Below, piece by piece: positions 6,502-6,882 of a stretch of 6,882 nt of DNA. Location: the NCBI GenBank assembly GCA_903949225.1, contig CAJAYZ010000848.1:1-6882 (forward strand), in the 5' to 3' direction. Origin of the DNA: an uncultured Planctomycetaceae bacterium. Lineage in GTDB: Bacteria; Planctomycetota; Planctomycetia; Pirellulales; UBA1268. Made by a program: the position numbers and the translations under genes. The first letter of the stretch is position 1. Each line of letters begins with the position of its first letter. A model generated the notes under the pieces. The model was given only the letters and a program-made list of their open reading frames with translations. It had not been told where the DNA came from and did not search any database.

Positions 6502-6531
6502 ATGGCAGCCCGGCGGTCGATGGCGTATAGT
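6502..6531 (+). promoter_or_regulatory. Candidate sigma70-type promoter for the response regulator gene
   Basis: ATGGCA (6502-6507; 4 of 6 matches to TTGACA) and TATAGT (6526-6531; 5 of 6 matches to TATAAT) are separated by 18 bases. Transcription would begin near 6538, about 60 bases before the ATG at 6600. The TATAGT is one of the very few A/T-rich hexamers in the space after the PAP2 gene, which supports separate transcription of the regulator. Within the leader, TCGGG (6541-6545) could pair with CCCGA (6552-6556). Confidence 0.4.
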
Positions 6532-6587
6532 GCGGGCGACTCGGGGGCCTTCCCGACCCCGCAGCACCACCAGCCCCGCACCACATC

Positions 6588-6591
6588 AGGA
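6588..6591 (+). promoter_or_regulatory. Ribosome binding site for the response regulator
   Basis: AGGA lies 8 bases before the ATG at 6600. It is the best-placed Shine-Dalgarno in the window and decides the start of this truncated gene, which would otherwise be hard to place because its N-terminal extension is low complexity. Confidence 0.6.
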
Positions 6592-6599
6592 ATCGCACC

Positions 6600-6882
6600 A
6601 TGCCCGCCCCCAAGAAAGCCAAAAAGGCCGTGAAGTCACGACGTGCCGACACGGCGGACGGGGCGGATGAAAAGCCGGTGGCTGCCGTCACCCAGAGCCC
6701 GCCGGAGCCCCCTCGCGGCCGGCGTGTGCTCCTCGTTGATGACGATCCCGAGATCATCGAATCGATGCGGACGGTGCTCGAGTCGAAGGGCTATGAGATC
6801 CTCGTCGCCCGCGATGGCAATCAGGGCATTCTGATGGCCGAACGCGAACATCCCGATCTCGTCGTCCTCGACATGATGATGC
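6600..6882 (+). CDS. Response regulator with receiver domain, 3' end cut off by the window
   Basis: The first 94 residues are visible and the frame is open to the right edge with no stop. Residues 1-42 are a Lys/Arg/Ala/Pro-rich, probably disordered extension (opening MPAPKKAKKAVKSRR). A CheY-like receiver domain then begins with RRVLLVDDDPEI. D47 and D48 form the acidic Mg2+ pocket, and D91 in LVVLDMMM, 43 residues after D48, is the phospho-acceptor. The conserved Thr/Ser and Lys of the domain and any output domain lie beyond the edge, so it cannot be told whether this is a single-domain regulator or a DNA-binding one. No histidine kinase is in the window. The candidate promoter and AGGA site suggest it is transcribed separately from the PAP2 gene. 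Confidence 0.9.
   Translation, partial: MPAPKKAKKAVKSRRADTADGADEKPVAAVTQSPPEPPRGRRVLLVDDDPEIIESMRTVLESKGYEILVARDGNQGILMAEREHPDLVVLDMMM

Overview
The window is GC-rich throughout. It carries five protein-coding genes, the last cut off by the right edge, and short intergenic spaces that never exceed about 220 bases. The most likely source is a planctomycete. The reasons are a secreted S46 peptidase joined to a DUF1080 domain (a domain family strongly expanded in Planctomycetes), high GC, poor Shine-Dalgarno sequences, and the general look of the HD protein and the response regulator. The lineage is inferred from gene content, since no rRNA or other marker is present. No tRNA, rRNA, CRISPR array, insertion sequence, integrase or attachment site was found.

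Left half, minus strand (169-3794). Two genes are read leftward as a tight pair. The first and larger (984-3794) encodes an exported S46-family dipeptidyl-peptidase with its catalytic triad intact, fused at the C-terminus to a complete DUF1080 (3-keto-disaccharide hydrolase-like, jelly-roll) domain. Its stop codon overlaps the start codon of the second gene by 4 bases (ATGA). The second gene (169-987) encodes a 272-residue HD-domain protein whose metal-binding region resembles the HD domain of CCA-adding enzymes, but which lacks a nucleotidyltransferase domain. About 170 bases beyond it, to the left edge, hold no gene.

Middle. A 218-base divergent intergenic region (3795-4012) separates the peptidase from a rightward comM/yifB gene (4013-5551), a Mg-chelatase-like AAA+ ATPase. 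It contains a sigma70-type promoter candidate, a palindrome overlapping its -10 element, and a GC-rich leader that can fold into mutually exclusive hairpins just before the start codon.

Right half, plus strand. A membrane-bound PAP2-family phosphatase (5649-6476) follows comM after 97 bases. After another 123 bases comes a response regulator (6600 to the window end), truncated just after its phospho-acceptor Asp. It has a candidate promoter and a good ribosome binding site of its own.

The genes do not form one obvious pathway. The peptidase-DUF1080 protein probably works outside the cytoplasm on peptides, and perhaps sugars or glycopeptides. ComM is a DNA branch-migration factor, PAP2 acts on lipid phosphates in the membrane, and the regulator is part of an unseen two-component system. 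The most distinctive item is the S46-DUF1080 fusion and its translational coupling to an HD hydrolase.
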